Positions 34,954 through 43,669 of a stretch of DNA of 64,000 nt are shown piece by piece. Every line of letters starts with the position of its first letter. Within the stretch, counting starts at the first letter, position 1. Both the position numbers and the translations under genes were made by a program. The notes under the pieces were generated by a model. The model ran no database searches and was not told the origin of the DNA. It saw only the letters and a program-made list of their open reading frames with translations. The DNA is from an uncultured Paracoccus sp. (GTDB lineage: Bacteria; Pseudomonadota; Alphaproteobacteria; Rhodobacterales; Rhodobacteraceae), in NCBI RefSeq assembly GCF_947496875.1, contig NZ_CANMEH010000010.1, positions 62,001 through 126,000 of the forward strand, read 5' to 3'.

Positions 34954-35280
34954 TCAGGCGGCTTCGGCTTCTTCCGCCTCGGCGGCCATGCGCCGTTCGC
35001 TTTCCTCGCGCGACAGCGCCACCGAGGTCCGCACGCCCTTGCTGACGAATTCGACCAGCCCGTTGACGACGCGTTCGTTCGGGTCGATGCCGGCGCAGCT
35101 CAGCACCTCGCGGCCGTCGCGGGACCGCGCCCAGCGGGCGATCTGCTCGGCGCCGTTGCCGTATTTCTTGTCATCCGCGATCGCATCGTCCAGGGCGGCG
35201 AGCACAACCGCAGCAAACAGCTTGCGAGCCCGCTGCCCCTGTTCGAAGTTGAAGGCAGACCCATCCACGAAATCGCGCAT
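34954..35280 (-). CDS. Conserved small protein, DUF6280-like
   Basis: A 108-residue cytoplasmic protein starting MRDFVDGSAFNFEQGQRARK, followed by LFAAVVLAALDDAIADDKKY and ARWARSRDGREVLSCAGID. It has a single conserved Cys and a Glu/Ala-rich end. I recall very similar proteins throughout Rhodobacteraceae, annotated DUF6280, with no known role. AGGAAG lies 8 nt before the ATG. A strong own terminator and a long upstream gap show that it is an independent, probably well expressed, transcription unit. Confidence 0.75.
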   Translation of the reverse strand: MRDFVDGSAFNFEQGQRARKLFAAVVLAALDDAIADDKKYGNGAEQIARWARSRDGREVLSCAGIDPNERVVNGLVEFVSKGVRTSVALSREESERRMAAEAEEAEAA

Positions 35281-35693
35281 ATGAAAACTTCCTGTTCCTG
35301 CTGTCCGCGCCTCGGCGCGGGCGGGCAATGGCCCCGCTCAACTGTCCCCTGGCTGGTCGGATGGCAGTAACCCTTCCGACCGTGATTCGATATTCCACCA
35401 GCCGCATTGCAGCCATGCACGTGATGCAACCCACAGTGCACACTGGCCTTCTGCGCCGCTTCGCCCGTTAACCGTGATCGTCCCGGGCGCTTGACAACGC
35501 GTGAAGGCTTATTCGGTTGCGCAGAATTCCGACTTCATATAGGCAACGTGCCCAACCGATCAAGCATTACGTGCTGCGACGCAGCATTTGCACGTCTGCG
35601 CGGCACTGGTGCGCGCCTTCCGTGCGTCGGGTCTCTGTAGACAACGCTTCGCGCCGCGCGATAGCCTGCCGCCTCGACAGCAGGAGCATCGCG
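35281..35693. other. Long divergent intergenic region without a gene
   Basis: About 410 bases of visibly lower GC between the DUF6280-like gene and the histidine phosphatase. It contains a consensus -35 TTGACA at 35491-35496 with no convincing -10, and a small hairpin TGCTGC GAC GCAGCA at 35572-35586. Four irregularly spaced TGCA tetramers lie at 35408-35440. No reading frame looks coding. A small RNA or dual promoter region is possible, but I can support neither. Confidence 0.5.
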
Positions 35694-36461
35694 ATGACGA
35701 CAGGATGGCCGGAAACGCTGTGGATCGTTCGGCACGGCGAAAGCGCGGGGAATGTCGCGCGGGACGCCGCCTATCAGCAGGGCCTTGCCCGGATCGAGCT
35801 GAGCGGTCGTGACGTCGACGTGCCGCTGTCGGATCTGGGGCGCCGGCAGGCGGAGTCGCTGGGACACTGGTTCTCGCAGGGCAAAGAGGGCGGTCAACCG
35901 AATGTCCTGCTGAGTTCGCCCTATCTGCGGGCCCAGGACACGGCGCGCCTGTTCCGCGACGCCGGCGGCTGTCCGCCGGACACCCGCATCCACCTGGACG
36001 AGCGACTGCGGGAAAAGGAATTCGGCATTCTCGACGGGCTGACGGGCCGCGGGATCCGCGCGGAATTCCCCCACCAGTCCGAGCTGCGCGCCACGCTGGG
36101 CAAGTTCTATCACCGCCCGCCGGGGGGTGAGAGCTGGTGCGACGTCATCTTCCGCCTGCGGGCGATGCTGGACACGGTCGGGCTGCATCACAGCGGCTGC
36201 CGGGTGATGATCGTGGCCCATCAGGTCGTGGTCCTGTGCCTGCGCTACATCATCGAGGAGATGACCGAGCAGGAGATCCTGGCCATCGACGCGCAGAAGG
36301 ATGTCGCGAACTGCTCGATCACCGAATATCGCCACCATCCCGGCCCGGAGGGAACCGACGGAGAGATGCGGCTGGTTCGCTACAACGTCACCGCCCCGAT
36401 GGAGGTCGAGCATACCCCGGTCACGCGCGAACCCGACGCCATCGTGGGCAACCGGGGATGA
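35694..36461 (+). CDS. Histidine phosphatase (phosphoglycerate mutase-like) family protein
   Basis: A 255-residue phosphatase with the RHG motif LWIVRHGESAGN carrying the phospho-acceptor His. LSDLGRRQAESLG, SSPYLRAQDTARLF, LREKEFGILDGLTGRG (proton-donor Glu) and the second catalytic His in VMIVAHQVVVLCLRY follow. AGGAG lies 8 nt before the ATG. Its stop overlaps the nnrD start by 4 nt, so the two are co-expressed. The substrate is unknown. Confidence 0.88.
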   Translation: MTTGWPETLWIVRHGESAGNVARDAAYQQGLARIELSGRDVDVPLSDLGRRQAESLGHWFSQGKEGGQPNVLLSSPYLRAQDTARLFRDAGGCPPDTRIHLDERLREKEFGILDGLTGRGIRAEFPHQSELRATLGKFYHRPPGGESWCDVIFRLRAMLDTVGLHHSGCRVMIVAHQVVVLCLRYIIEEMTEQEILAIDAQKDVANCSITEYRHHPGPEGTDGEMRLVRYNVTAPMEVEHTPVTREPDAIVGNRG

Positions 36462-37333
36462 GCGATCCGGTCACGCTGGACGCCGCCTGGCTGCGTGGTC
36501 ACCCTTTGCCGGTCCATCCCGAACAGACCGACAAGAACAGCCGCGGCCGGGTCATGCTGGTCGGCGGCTCCAGTCTCGTGCCCGGCGGGCTGATCCTGAC
36601 CGCCACCGCCGCGTTCCGTGCGGGCGCCGGCAAGGTGCAAGTGGCGTTGCCCGCGCCGCTGGCCATTCCGACCGGCATCGCCCTGCCCGAGGCCGGCATC
36701 TACGCGCTACCCGCCGACGAGAACGGCGAGATCGCGGACGCCGCCCCGGTGACCGACAAGATCGGGTCCTGTGGTTGCCTTGCGCTGGGACCGGCCATTG
36801 CGACGCCCAAGGCGGCCGGGTTCGTTCTGGACGCGCTGTTGCCCGCGGCGGCCGACAACCCCGTGATCCTCGACGCGGCGTGCGTAGCGGCTGCGGCCGA
36901 CCGGCTGGATGCCATCGCCGCACTGGCGGGCGGCAGCGTGCTGACGCCCCATGCGGGCGAAATGGCGCAGCTGACGGGGCTGGATGCCGATGACATCGAG
37001 GCGCGCCGCGACGAGATCGCGGTGGAATGGGCTGCCCGGTTGCGCGCGGTGCTGCTGATCAAGGGGGCGACCACGCTGATTGCCAGTCCCGATGGCGAGC
37101 TGACGGTCTATGGTGGCGGCGGGGTCGGGCTGGCCACCGGCGGCTCGGGCGACGTGCTGACCGGCCTGATCGCCGGCCTGATCGCGCGTGGCATGCCCGC
37201 GTGGGAGGCCGCCTGCTGGGGCGTCTGGCTGCACGGCGAGGCCGGCCGCCGGCTGGCCGAACGGCTGGGTGCGATGGGGTACATGGCGCGCGAACTGCCG
37301 GGCGAGGTGCCCAGTCTGATGCGGGGGATCTGA
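36458..37333 (+). CDS. nnrD: ADP-dependent NAD(P)H-hydrate dehydratase
   Basis: A 291-residue YjeF C-terminal-type kinase-fold enzyme that repairs hydrated NAD(P)H using ADP. Motifs are SRGRVMLVGGSSLVPGGLIL and AAFRAGAGKVQVALP, with LGPAIATPK, LTPHAGEMAQLTG and GGSGDVLTGLIAGLIARGM. In many bacteria this domain is fused to the NnrE epimerase; here it stands alone. It overlaps the upstream phosphatase by 4 nt and faces a convergent EamA transporter. Confidence 0.93.
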   Translation: MSDPVTLDAAWLRGHPLPVHPEQTDKNSRGRVMLVGGSSLVPGGLILTATAAFRAGAGKVQVALPAPLAIPTGIALPEAGIYALPADENGEIADAAPVTDKIGSCGCLALGPAIATPKAAGFVLDALLPAAADNPVILDAACVAAAADRLDAIAALAGGSVLTPHAGEMAQLTGLDADDIEARRDEIAVEWAARLRAVLLIKGATTLIASPDGELTVYGGGGVGLATGGSGDVLTGLIAGLIARGMPAWEAACWGVWLHGEAGRRLAERLGAMGYMARELPGEVPSLMRGI

Positions 37334-37387
37334 CCGGCAGCGACAGAGGTGGCCGGTTGCCGCCCCCGTGCAGATCAAACGGCCGCA

Positions 37388-38275
37388 TCACACGGGCGCA
37401 GGCACGACGATGCGGCGCCACGACCGGCTGGCGATCAGCACCCCGACGATCACCAGCCCGCCGGCGGCCAGCTCCGTCGCGGACGGCATGTCGCCGAACG
37501 CGGCCCAGGACGACAGCACCCCCACCACCGGCACCAGCAGCGACCATGGCGCGACGACGCTGGCCGGGTGCCGGGTCATCAGCGTGTTCCAGATCCCGAA
37601 GCCGATCACCGACGAGCAGACGACGATGTAGAGCAGTCCCAGATTGGCGGGCAGCGCCGCGCGCGTGAACGCCCCGGCCAGCGCCGGACCGACCTGCGGC
37701 CCTTCGAGCAGCAGCGACAGCGCCAGCAGCGGCAGCGGCGGGATCACGGACATCCACATGGTCAGGTGCAGCGGACGGGACGGGCGGGCCAGCCGCGAAC
37801 ACAGGTTGCCGATCGCCCAGCCCAGCGCCGCCAGCAGCGTCAGCACGACCGGCAGCCAGCTGGCCGTCTGCGCCCGCGCGGCGCCCACGATCATCAGCCC
37901 CGCGACGGCGATCGCCACGCCCATGCCGGCCCGTGCCGACAGCCGTTCCCCCAGCAGCAGGACAGCCAGCAGCATCGTGAACGGGGCCTGCGCCTGCAGC
38001 ACCAGCGACGCCAGCCCCGGCGGCATGCCCACCGCCATGCCGGTATACAGGAACGCGAACTGCATGAGGCCGAGACCCAGCCCGGTCCCGACCAGCCAGA
38101 TCAGGCGGACCTGCGGGCGGGGGACCAGCAGGATCGTCGGTATCGACAGGAGGATGAAGCGCAGCGCCGCCGTCAGCAGCGGCGGGTAATGCTGCAGCGC
38201 ATAAGCGGTCGCGGGAAAGTTCAGCCCCCACAGCACCGGGACCAGCATCGCCAGCAGGGTGTCGCGTCGGTTCAT
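37388..38275 (-). CDS. EamA/DMT-family transporter
   Basis: A 295-residue membrane protein with ten predicted helices in two EamA repeats, the standard drug/metabolite transporter architecture. It starts MNRRDTLLAMLVPVLWGLNF; the first repeat ends around LVLQAQAPFTMLLAVLLLGERLS, and the second at VPVVGVLSSWAAFGDMP. Both GE/GD-type turn motifs are present. AGGGGA precedes the ATG. It resembles amino-acid exporters such as EamA/YdcZ relatives, but substrates cannot be assigned. It is last in the minus-strand run exporter-ygfZ-dinB-eamA. Confidence 0.9.
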   Translation of the reverse strand: MNRRDTLLAMLVPVLWGLNFPATAYALQHYPPLLTAALRFILLSIPTILLVPRPQVRLIWLVGTGLGLGLMQFAFLYTGMAVGMPPGLASLVLQAQAPFTMLLAVLLLGERLSARAGMGVAIAVAGLMIVGAARAQTASWLPVVLTLLAALGWAIGNLCSRLARPSRPLHLTMWMSVIPPLPLLALSLLLEGPQVGPALAGAFTRAALPANLGLLYIVVCSSVIGFGIWNTLMTRHPASVVAPWSLLVPVVGVLSSWAAFGDMPSATELAAGGLVIVGVLIASRSWRRIVVPAPV

Positions 38276-38334
38276 CTGGGGTCCCCTGCCACGGTCGGGC
38301 CACACAGTGCGATCCGGCCGCGGCCGGCGCAAGT

Positions 38335-39414
38335 TCAGCCGAACAGCGGCAGTTGCGGATCGGCCTGCGGCGGCTCTGCCGGGCACAGCGCCGACAGGGT
38401 GATGCCCAGCAGCCGGACCCCGCGCGGATCGGGCAGCACCTGGGGCAGCAGCGCGGTCGCCTGCGCCAGAAGCTCGGCCTGCGACGCAACCGGTCGGGGG
38501 TCGCTGTGGGCCCGCGTGACGATCCGGAAATCGGTGTACTTGGCCTTCAGCGTTACAGTGCGTCCGGTCACCCCGCGCGGCGCGGCGTGGCGCCACACCT
38601 TGTCGGCCAGCGGCACCAGTGCCTGGGCCGCCGCGTCGAGGTCGTGGATGTCCGTGAAGAAGGTGGTCTCGGCGCCGATCGACTTGCGTTCGCGGTTCGG
38701 GCGAACCTCGCGGTGGTCGATGGCGCGGGCGATGTTCCAGTAATACTGCCCCGCCTTGCCGAACCGCGCGGTCAGGAACTCCAGGCTCTGCCGGTGCAGG
38801 TCGGCGCCTGTGCGGATGCCATGCCGCTCCATCTTTGCAGCCGTCGCCGGACCAACGCCGTGAAACCGCGCGATGGGCAGCGACAGGACGAAATCGGGCC
38901 CGTCCTCGGGGCGGATAACGAACAGCCCGTCCGGCTTGCGCTGGTCCGAGGCGAGCTTGGCCAGGAACTTGTTGTAGCTGACCCCGGCGGACGCGGTCAG
39001 CCCGGTTTCGGCGCGGATCAATGCCCTGATCTCGCGCGCGATCTGCGTGGCGGTGCGGCCATCGAGCCGGTCGGTCAGGTCCAGATAGGCCTCGTCCAGC
39101 GACAGCGGTTCGATGGCCGGGGTGAAGCGGGCGAAAATGTCGCGGATCTGGGCGCTGACCGCCTTGTAGACCTCGAAGCGCGGCTTCACGAAGACCAGGT
39201 CGGGGCACAGGCGCGCCGCCCGGACCGATGGCATCGCGGACCGCACGCCGAAGCGACGGGCCTCGTAGCTGGCGGCGGCAACGACGCCACGCGCCGACGA
39301 TCCGCCCACCGCGACCGGCCGGCCGCGCAGGTCGGGGTTGTCGCGCTGCTCGACCGACGCGAAGAAGGCGTCCATGTCGACATGGACGATGCGGCGGGAC
39401 GGCGGTTCGGTCAT
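38335..39414 (-). CDS. dinB: DNA polymerase IV (Y-family)
   Basis: A 359-residue translesion polymerase. Active-site motifs are HVDMDAFFASVEQRD (Asp metal ligand), PLSLDEAYLDLTD (second Asp and Glu), and YNKFLAKLASDQRKPDG. The helix-hairpin-helix GVGPATAAKMERHGI and a little-finger domain follow. The C-terminus ends in QLPLFG, an excellent beta-clamp-binding motif. I prefer the ATG at 39414, which gives the usual N-terminus; an upstream in-frame ATG at 39465 adds unrelated residues. No LexA box was recognised upstream. Confidence 0.95.
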   Translation of the reverse strand: MTEPPSRRIVHVDMDAFFASVEQRDNPDLRGRPVAVGGSSARGVVAAASYEARRFGVRSAMPSVRAARLCPDLVFVKPRFEVYKAVSAQIRDIFARFTPAIEPLSLDEAYLDLTDRLDGRTATQIAREIRALIRAETGLTASAGVSYNKFLAKLASDQRKPDGLFVIRPEDGPDFVLSLPIARFHGVGPATAAKMERHGIRTGADLHRQSLEFLTARFGKAGQYYWNIARAIDHREVRPNRERKSIGAETTFFTDIHDLDAAAQALVPLADKVWRHAAPRGVTGRTVTLKAKYTDFRIVTRAHSDPRPVASQAELLAQATALLPQVLPDPRGVRLLGITLSALCPAEPPQADPQLPLFG

Positions 39415-39497
39415 GGCGGCACCCTGGCGACGGTCGGCGCGGGCCGCTGCCGTCGCGTGCCGCATCCACGGCAGGGGGGACCCGCCCGGCGCAAAGC

Positions 39498-40244
39498 CTA
39501 GCCGGGAACGGTGATGCGCGCGTCGCCCGCGCGCAGCGGACCCCTGGCGCGATCGAAGCGCAGATGCGCGATCGCCTGTCCGCCGGACTGGGTGAACAGC
39601 GTGCCGGCCTCGCGCCCGTCCTCGGTCAGGATTGCCGTGCCGACCGGGGCCTCGCCCTCGATCCGGACCGTGCGCAGGCCCTTTCGAAGCTCGGTCTTGT
39701 GCTTCATCCGGGCGGTGACCTCCTGCCCGACATAGCAGCCTTTGCGAAAATCGACGCCATGCAGGTCCTCGAACCCGGATTCCAGAATGAAGCTCTCGTT
39801 CGGGATCAGCTCGACCAGCGTTTCGGGGATGGTGTGGGCGACCCGGATCGCATCCCAGTCGGTGCCATCATCGGGCGGCGGGGCATCCGCGCCAGCGTCG
39901 GTCCGGTACAGCCGCCAGCCCATGTCGGCATGCCGCGGGTCCGCGATCGCGCCGGCGGGCGCCGGACCGGTGCCGCGGCTGACGGTCACCGCAGCGGTGT
40001 CGAGCGTCACCTTGGCGCGCAGCCGGTACATCGTCAGCCGGCGCAGCAGGTCGTCGGCCAGGCGCTGATCGACGTCGACCAGCAGCGCGTCGTCACCGGG
40101 GACGACGAAGAAATCGGCCAGATACTTCCCCTGCGGCGTCAGCAGCGCGGCCCAGACCGGCGCCTTCGTGACGTCGTTGGTCACCAGGCCTTGCAGGAAA
40201 TCCACCCGGTCATCGCCGCCCACGCGCAGGATCGTCCGCATCAC
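39498..40244 (-). CDS. ygfZ: Folate-binding protein YgfZ (iron-sulfur cluster repair)
   Basis: A 248-residue protein of the GcvT-like YgfZ family, which uses folate in maintenance of certain Fe-S enzymes such as MiaB. The family signature is FRKGCYVGQEVTARMKHK, containing the KGCYxGQE motif with its essential Cys. VDFLQGLVTNDV near the start is also characteristic. Its ATG overlaps the stop of the upstream exporter gene by 4 nt, and dinB follows 83 bp later. Confidence 0.93.
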   Translation of the reverse strand: MMRTILRVGGDDRVDFLQGLVTNDVTKAPVWAALLTPQGKYLADFFVVPGDDALLVDVDQRLADDLLRRLTMYRLRAKVTLDTAAVTVSRGTGPAPAGAIADPRHADMGWRLYRTDAGADAPPPDDGTDWDAIRVAHTIPETLVELIPNESFILESGFEDLHGVDFRKGCYVGQEVTARMKHKTELRKGLRTVRIEGEAPVGTAILTEDGREAGTLFTQSGGQAIAHLRFDRARGPLRAGDARITVPG

Positions 40245-41983
40245 TCGCCCCCGAATTGCAGCCGGACCAGCGCCGCATAGGCGCCGTCCCGTTCCATCAA
40301 CTGGTCATGGCTGCCCTGTTCGACAACCCGCCCGGCATCGATCACCACGATCCGGTCGGCGGCGCGGACGGTGGACAGCCGGTGGGCGATGATCAGCGTG
40401 GTCCGGCCGACCGAGAGCTCGGTCAGCGCGGCCTGCACCAGCCGTTCGGATGCGGCGTCCAGGGCGCTGGTCGCCTCGTCCAGCAGCAGCACGGGACGGT
40501 CGCGCAGGATCGCCCGGGCGATGCCGATGCGCTGGCGCTGCCCGCCCGACAGGGCCGATCCCCGGGGACCGGCGGCGGTGTCCAGGCCCTGCGGCAGCGG
40601 GTCGGTGAAGTCGGCCACGTGGGCGGCGACCACCGCGCGCCGCAACGCCTGCGCCTCGGCGCCGATCCCGGGGTCGATGTTCTCGCGCAGCGTCTCGTCG
40701 AACAGCGCGCTGTCCTGCGTCACCACCGAGAACTGGTCCCGCAGCACCTGCAGGTCGAACTCGTCCAGCGCCACGCCGCCCAGGGTGATCTGTCCGGCAT
40801 CCGGGTCGACCATGCGGGTCAGCAGGTTGAAGACGGTGGATTTGCCCGCGCCCGAGGGCCCGACCAGGGCGGTGGTCTGGCCCGCCTCGGCGGCAAAGGT
40901 CAGGCCGCGCAGCACCGGCGTGTCGCCATAGGACAGCCTGACGTCGTGGAACCGGATCGCGGTGTCGGGCGGCGGGTCGCGCCGCTGGCCCGACCGGATG
41001 GTCGGGTGGGTGTCGAAGATCGCGTAGATGCGTTCCAGCGACGTCGCGGCCACCTGCCAGGCGCCCGCCAGCCCGCCCAGCCGACGCAGCGGCTGGAACG
41101 CCAGGGACAGGGCGGTGAAGAACGACATGAAGTCGCCGACGCTGCGTTCGCCGCGGGTGACCTGGGCGCCGCCAAGCGCCAGAACGCCCACGAAGCCCAG
41201 CCCGGTGACGATGTCGATCAGCGCCGGGATCATCGCCTTCATCGCGCTGATCTTGGTTTCACGCTGGCGCAGGCCCTCGACGATGCGGGCAAAGCGGGCG
41301 GTCTGATAGGCCTCCATCCCGTTCAGGCGGATCGCGGTAATCCCGTGCAGCACCTCGTCCAGCCGGGTGGCGCGGCGCGAGGCCTCGGCTCGCGTCTGGC
41401 GGGTCTTGCGGCGGATGTAGCGCTGCACGAAGAACGTCGGAAAGATCAGGATCGGCGCCCCCACCAGTGCCGCCAGCGTCCATAGCGGGTCGATGGCGAT
41501 GGCGACGCCGAACAGCCCGATCAGCGAGATGACGTCGCGGCCGGCGCCGCTGATGAAGGTGGTCCAGATGCCCTGGATCGCCTGGGTGTCGCCCTGGATG
41601 CGTTCGATCAGGGCCCCGGGCGAGTTCGCCTGGTAGAAGCTGCCGTCCAGCGTCAGGACGTGGCGCAGCAGGTCGGTCTGCAGCGCCACGGCGACCCCCT
41701 GCTGGACCGAGGTCAGCAGCGCCCGGGTGGTGACCAGGGTCACCGCGCGGACCACGAACAGGCCGAAGATGATCCCGCCCACCCACCAGATCGCGTCGCT
41801 GTCGCCGCCCACGAAAACCCGGTCGAACAAGGGCTTGAGCATCCAGGACAGGATCGCGAGGGTCGATCCCTCGATCACCATCAGCGCCATGGCGACGCCC
41901 ATGCGCGGGGCATAGGGACGCAGATAGTCGCGCCACAGCCGGCCCGGCAGGCCGGACGGTCGATCGGCGCGTCGCGTCGTCAT
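40241..41983 (-). CDS. MsbA-like ABC transporter, fused permease and ATPase
   Basis: A 580-residue half-transporter. Six membrane helices (residues about 20-320, including ALMVIEGSTLAILSWMLKPL and VISLIGLFGVAIAIDPLW) precede an ATPase with Walker A GPSGAGKSTVFNL and Q-loop FSVVTQDSALF. The signature is LSGGQRQRIGIARAI and the Walker B is VLLLDEATSALD. As a homodimer it would export a lipid or hydrophobic compound; MsbA-type lipid A flipping is the leading guess. The GCATGAA array lies 126-154 bp upstream of its start. Confidence 0.9.
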   Translation of the reverse strand: MTTRRADRPSGLPGRLWRDYLRPYAPRMGVAMALMVIEGSTLAILSWMLKPLFDRVFVGGDSDAIWWVGGIIFGLFVVRAVTLVTTRALLTSVQQGVAVALQTDLLRHVLTLDGSFYQANSPGALIERIQGDTQAIQGIWTTFISGAGRDVISLIGLFGVAIAIDPLWTLAALVGAPILIFPTFFVQRYIRRKTRQTRAEASRRATRLDEVLHGITAIRLNGMEAYQTARFARIVEGLRQRETKISAMKAMIPALIDIVTGLGFVGVLALGGAQVTRGERSVGDFMSFFTALSLAFQPLRRLGGLAGAWQVAATSLERIYAIFDTHPTIRSGQRRDPPPDTAIRFHDVRLSYGDTPVLRGLTFAAEAGQTTALVGPSGAGKSTVFNLLTRMVDPDAGQITLGGVALDEFDLQVLRDQFSVVTQDSALFDETLRENIDPGIGAEAQALRRAVVAAHVADFTDPLPQGLDTAAGPRGSALSGGQRQRIGIARAILRDRPVLLLDEATSALDAASERLVQAALTELSVGRTTLIIAHRLSTVRAADRIVVIDAGRVVEQGSHDQLMERDGAYAALVRLQFGGE

Positions 41984-42108
41984 CCCGGCCTCGTTCCCTG
42001 GTTCCCCCGGGGATAGCCCGGCGAGGCGGGGCGCGGCAAGCCTGACCCGAGGGCCGGGGCCGGACCGGGCGCTGGGCCTGCGGAAAGATCGTCACGGAAA
42101 AGGCGATG

Positions 42109-42137
42109 TTCATGCAGGGTTCATGCAGCTTTCATGA
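42109..42137 (-). promoter_or_regulatory. Three GCATGAA-type units at exact 11-bp spacing
   Basis: On the plus strand the units read TTCATGC at 42109, TTCATGC at 42120 and TTCATGA at 42131, that is GCATGAA, GCATGAA and TCATGAA on the minus strand. Core sequence and 11-bp period match the array at 9249-9292. It lies between the divergent MsbA-like and aminotransferase genes, 126 bp from the former start and 98 bp from the latter. Confidence 0.6.
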
Positions 42138-42234
42138 AATGTTCCGGGGTGGGCCGCAGCTGCCCTCGCCGCGGCCCGATTGACGGCGTGGCGGGCCGGT
42201 CCTACCGATGCGGCGTCTGCATCCCGAGGTGATC

Positions 42235-43404
42235 ATGAGCTTTGCCGCCGGCCGTCCCGTTCTTGCCATTCCGGGCCCGTCGCCCGTGCCCGACCGGGTG
42301 CTGCGGGCGATGCACCGGTCGTCGCCGGACATCTATGGCGGCGAGCTGGTCGACCTGAACCTGCGGGTGATGGCCGACCTGAAGCGGCTGGCCGGCACCC
42401 GGCATCATCTGGCCCCCTATATCGGCAACGGCCATGCGGCGTGGGAGGCGGCGAACGCCAACCTGTTTTCACCGGGCGACCGGGCGCTGGTCCTGGCCTC
42501 GGGCCATTTCGGGCGCGGCTGGGCGCAGGCGGCGCGGGCCGTGGGGGTCGAGGTCGAGGTGCTGGATTTCGGCAACGCCGCACCGCCCGACCCGCAGCGC
42601 CTGACCGAGCGGCTGGCGCAGGACCGCGCGGGCAAGATCCGGGCGGTGATGGTCTGCCACGTGGACACCGCGTCGGGCGTCCGGGCCGACCTGCCGGCCC
42701 TGCGCGCGGCGATGGGCGATCACCCGGCGGTATTCGCCGTCGACGCGATCGCCAGCCTGGGATGCGAGCGGCTGCTGATGGACGAATGGGGCATCGACGT
42801 GCTGCTGTCGGCCAGCCAGAAGGGGGTGATGGTGCCGCCGGGGCTGGCCTTCGTCTGGTTCTCGGACCGGGTCGCCGCGCCGCGCGCGGGCGTCGGGCCG
42901 TACTGGGACTGGGCGGTGCGCGCCCAGGCGGCCGAGCTGTGGCGGTTCTGGGGCGGCACCCCGCCGGTCCAGCATATCTACGGCCTGGCCGAGGCGCTGG
43001 CGATGCTGCTGGACGAGGAAGGGCTGGAGGTCGCCTGGGCCCGGCACGAGGGGCTGGCCCGCGCCGTCTGGGCGGCGCTGGACGCCTGGGGCGCCGATGG
43101 GTCGGGGATCGGCGCCAATGTCGCCGCGGTCGCGGCGCGGGCCAGGTCGGTGACCGCGGTGGCGCTGCCCGGCGCCGAGCGGCTGCGCGGCTGGACCGTC
43201 GACAAGGCGGGGGTGACGCTGGGGCTGGGGCTGGGCGCGGACCGGCCCGGCGACGCGCTGCGGATTGCTCATATGGGCCATGCCAACGCGCATATGCTGC
43301 TGGGCGTGCTTGGGGTCATGCAGGCGGGGATGACGGCGCTGTCGATCCGCCACGGCGCGGGCGGGCTGGACGCGGCGGCGGCGGAGATCGGCCGGCTGGC
43401 GTGA
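42235..43404 (+). CDS. Class V aminotransferase (alanine/serine-glyoxylate type)
   Basis: A 389-residue PLP enzyme of fold type I. It begins with LAIPGPSPVPDRVLRAMHR, the usual PGP start of alanine-glyoxylate/serine-glyoxylate aminotransferases. VMVCHVDTASGVRADLP and VFAVDAIASLGCERLLMDEW (Asp to the PLP ring nitrogen) follow, then SASQKGVMVPPG with Lys196 as the Schiff base. The ATG at 42235 follows GAGGTGAT; an upstream in-frame ATG at 42208 is not supported. It probably exchanges amino groups with glyoxylate or pyruvate. It is monocistronic. Confidence 0.9.
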   Translation: MSFAAGRPVLAIPGPSPVPDRVLRAMHRSSPDIYGGELVDLNLRVMADLKRLAGTRHHLAPYIGNGHAAWEAANANLFSPGDRALVLASGHFGRGWAQAARAVGVEVEVLDFGNAAPPDPQRLTERLAQDRAGKIRAVMVCHVDTASGVRADLPALRAAMGDHPAVFAVDAIASLGCERLLMDEWGIDVLLSASQKGVMVPPGLAFVWFSDRVAAPRAGVGPYWDWAVRAQAAELWRFWGGTPPVQHIYGLAEALAMLLDEEGLEVAWARHEGLARAVWAALDAWGADGSGIGANVAAVAARARSVTAVALPGAERLRGWTVDKAGVTLGLGLGADRPGDALRIAHMGHANAHMLLGVLGVMQAGMTALSIRHGAGGLDAAAAEIGRLA

Positions 43405-43636
43405 GCGGCACGGGTCTGCGGAGGGCGCCTGACACAGGGTGATGGCTAAGGGGCAGGGGCCGGGCCTGTGGCTGCTTGGATGACGGTTCCGTTTGGGTTT
43501 TCCGTAGCGGTCGGCAGCAAGTAAGCGTCGCCTGTGCCGGTCCCGGGTCGAATGTCGATCCGAACCGCGGCGCCTCTGCAGTCCGCCGTTCGGCGGGGCG
43601 GGCCTCGCCCGCGAGGGCGGGACGGGGTGGGCGCGA

Positions 43637-43656
43637 TCGGCCGGAGATCCGGCCGA
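43637..43656. repeat. 20-bp palindrome between aminotransferase and DUF305 gene ends
   Basis: TCGGCCGGA GA TCCGGCCGA is an inverted repeat with perfect 9-bp arms, placed 14 bp beyond the DUF305 stop in the convergent gap. There is no T-tract on either side. It could slow transcription from both directions or be a dispersed palindrome. Confidence 0.4.
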
Positions 43657-43669
43657 CCGCTTTGGGAGG

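Noticed and set aside
35491..35519. TTGACA at 35491 as a full promoter for the histidine phosphatase
   Set aside because: No acceptable -10 hexamer lies 16-18 bp downstream.
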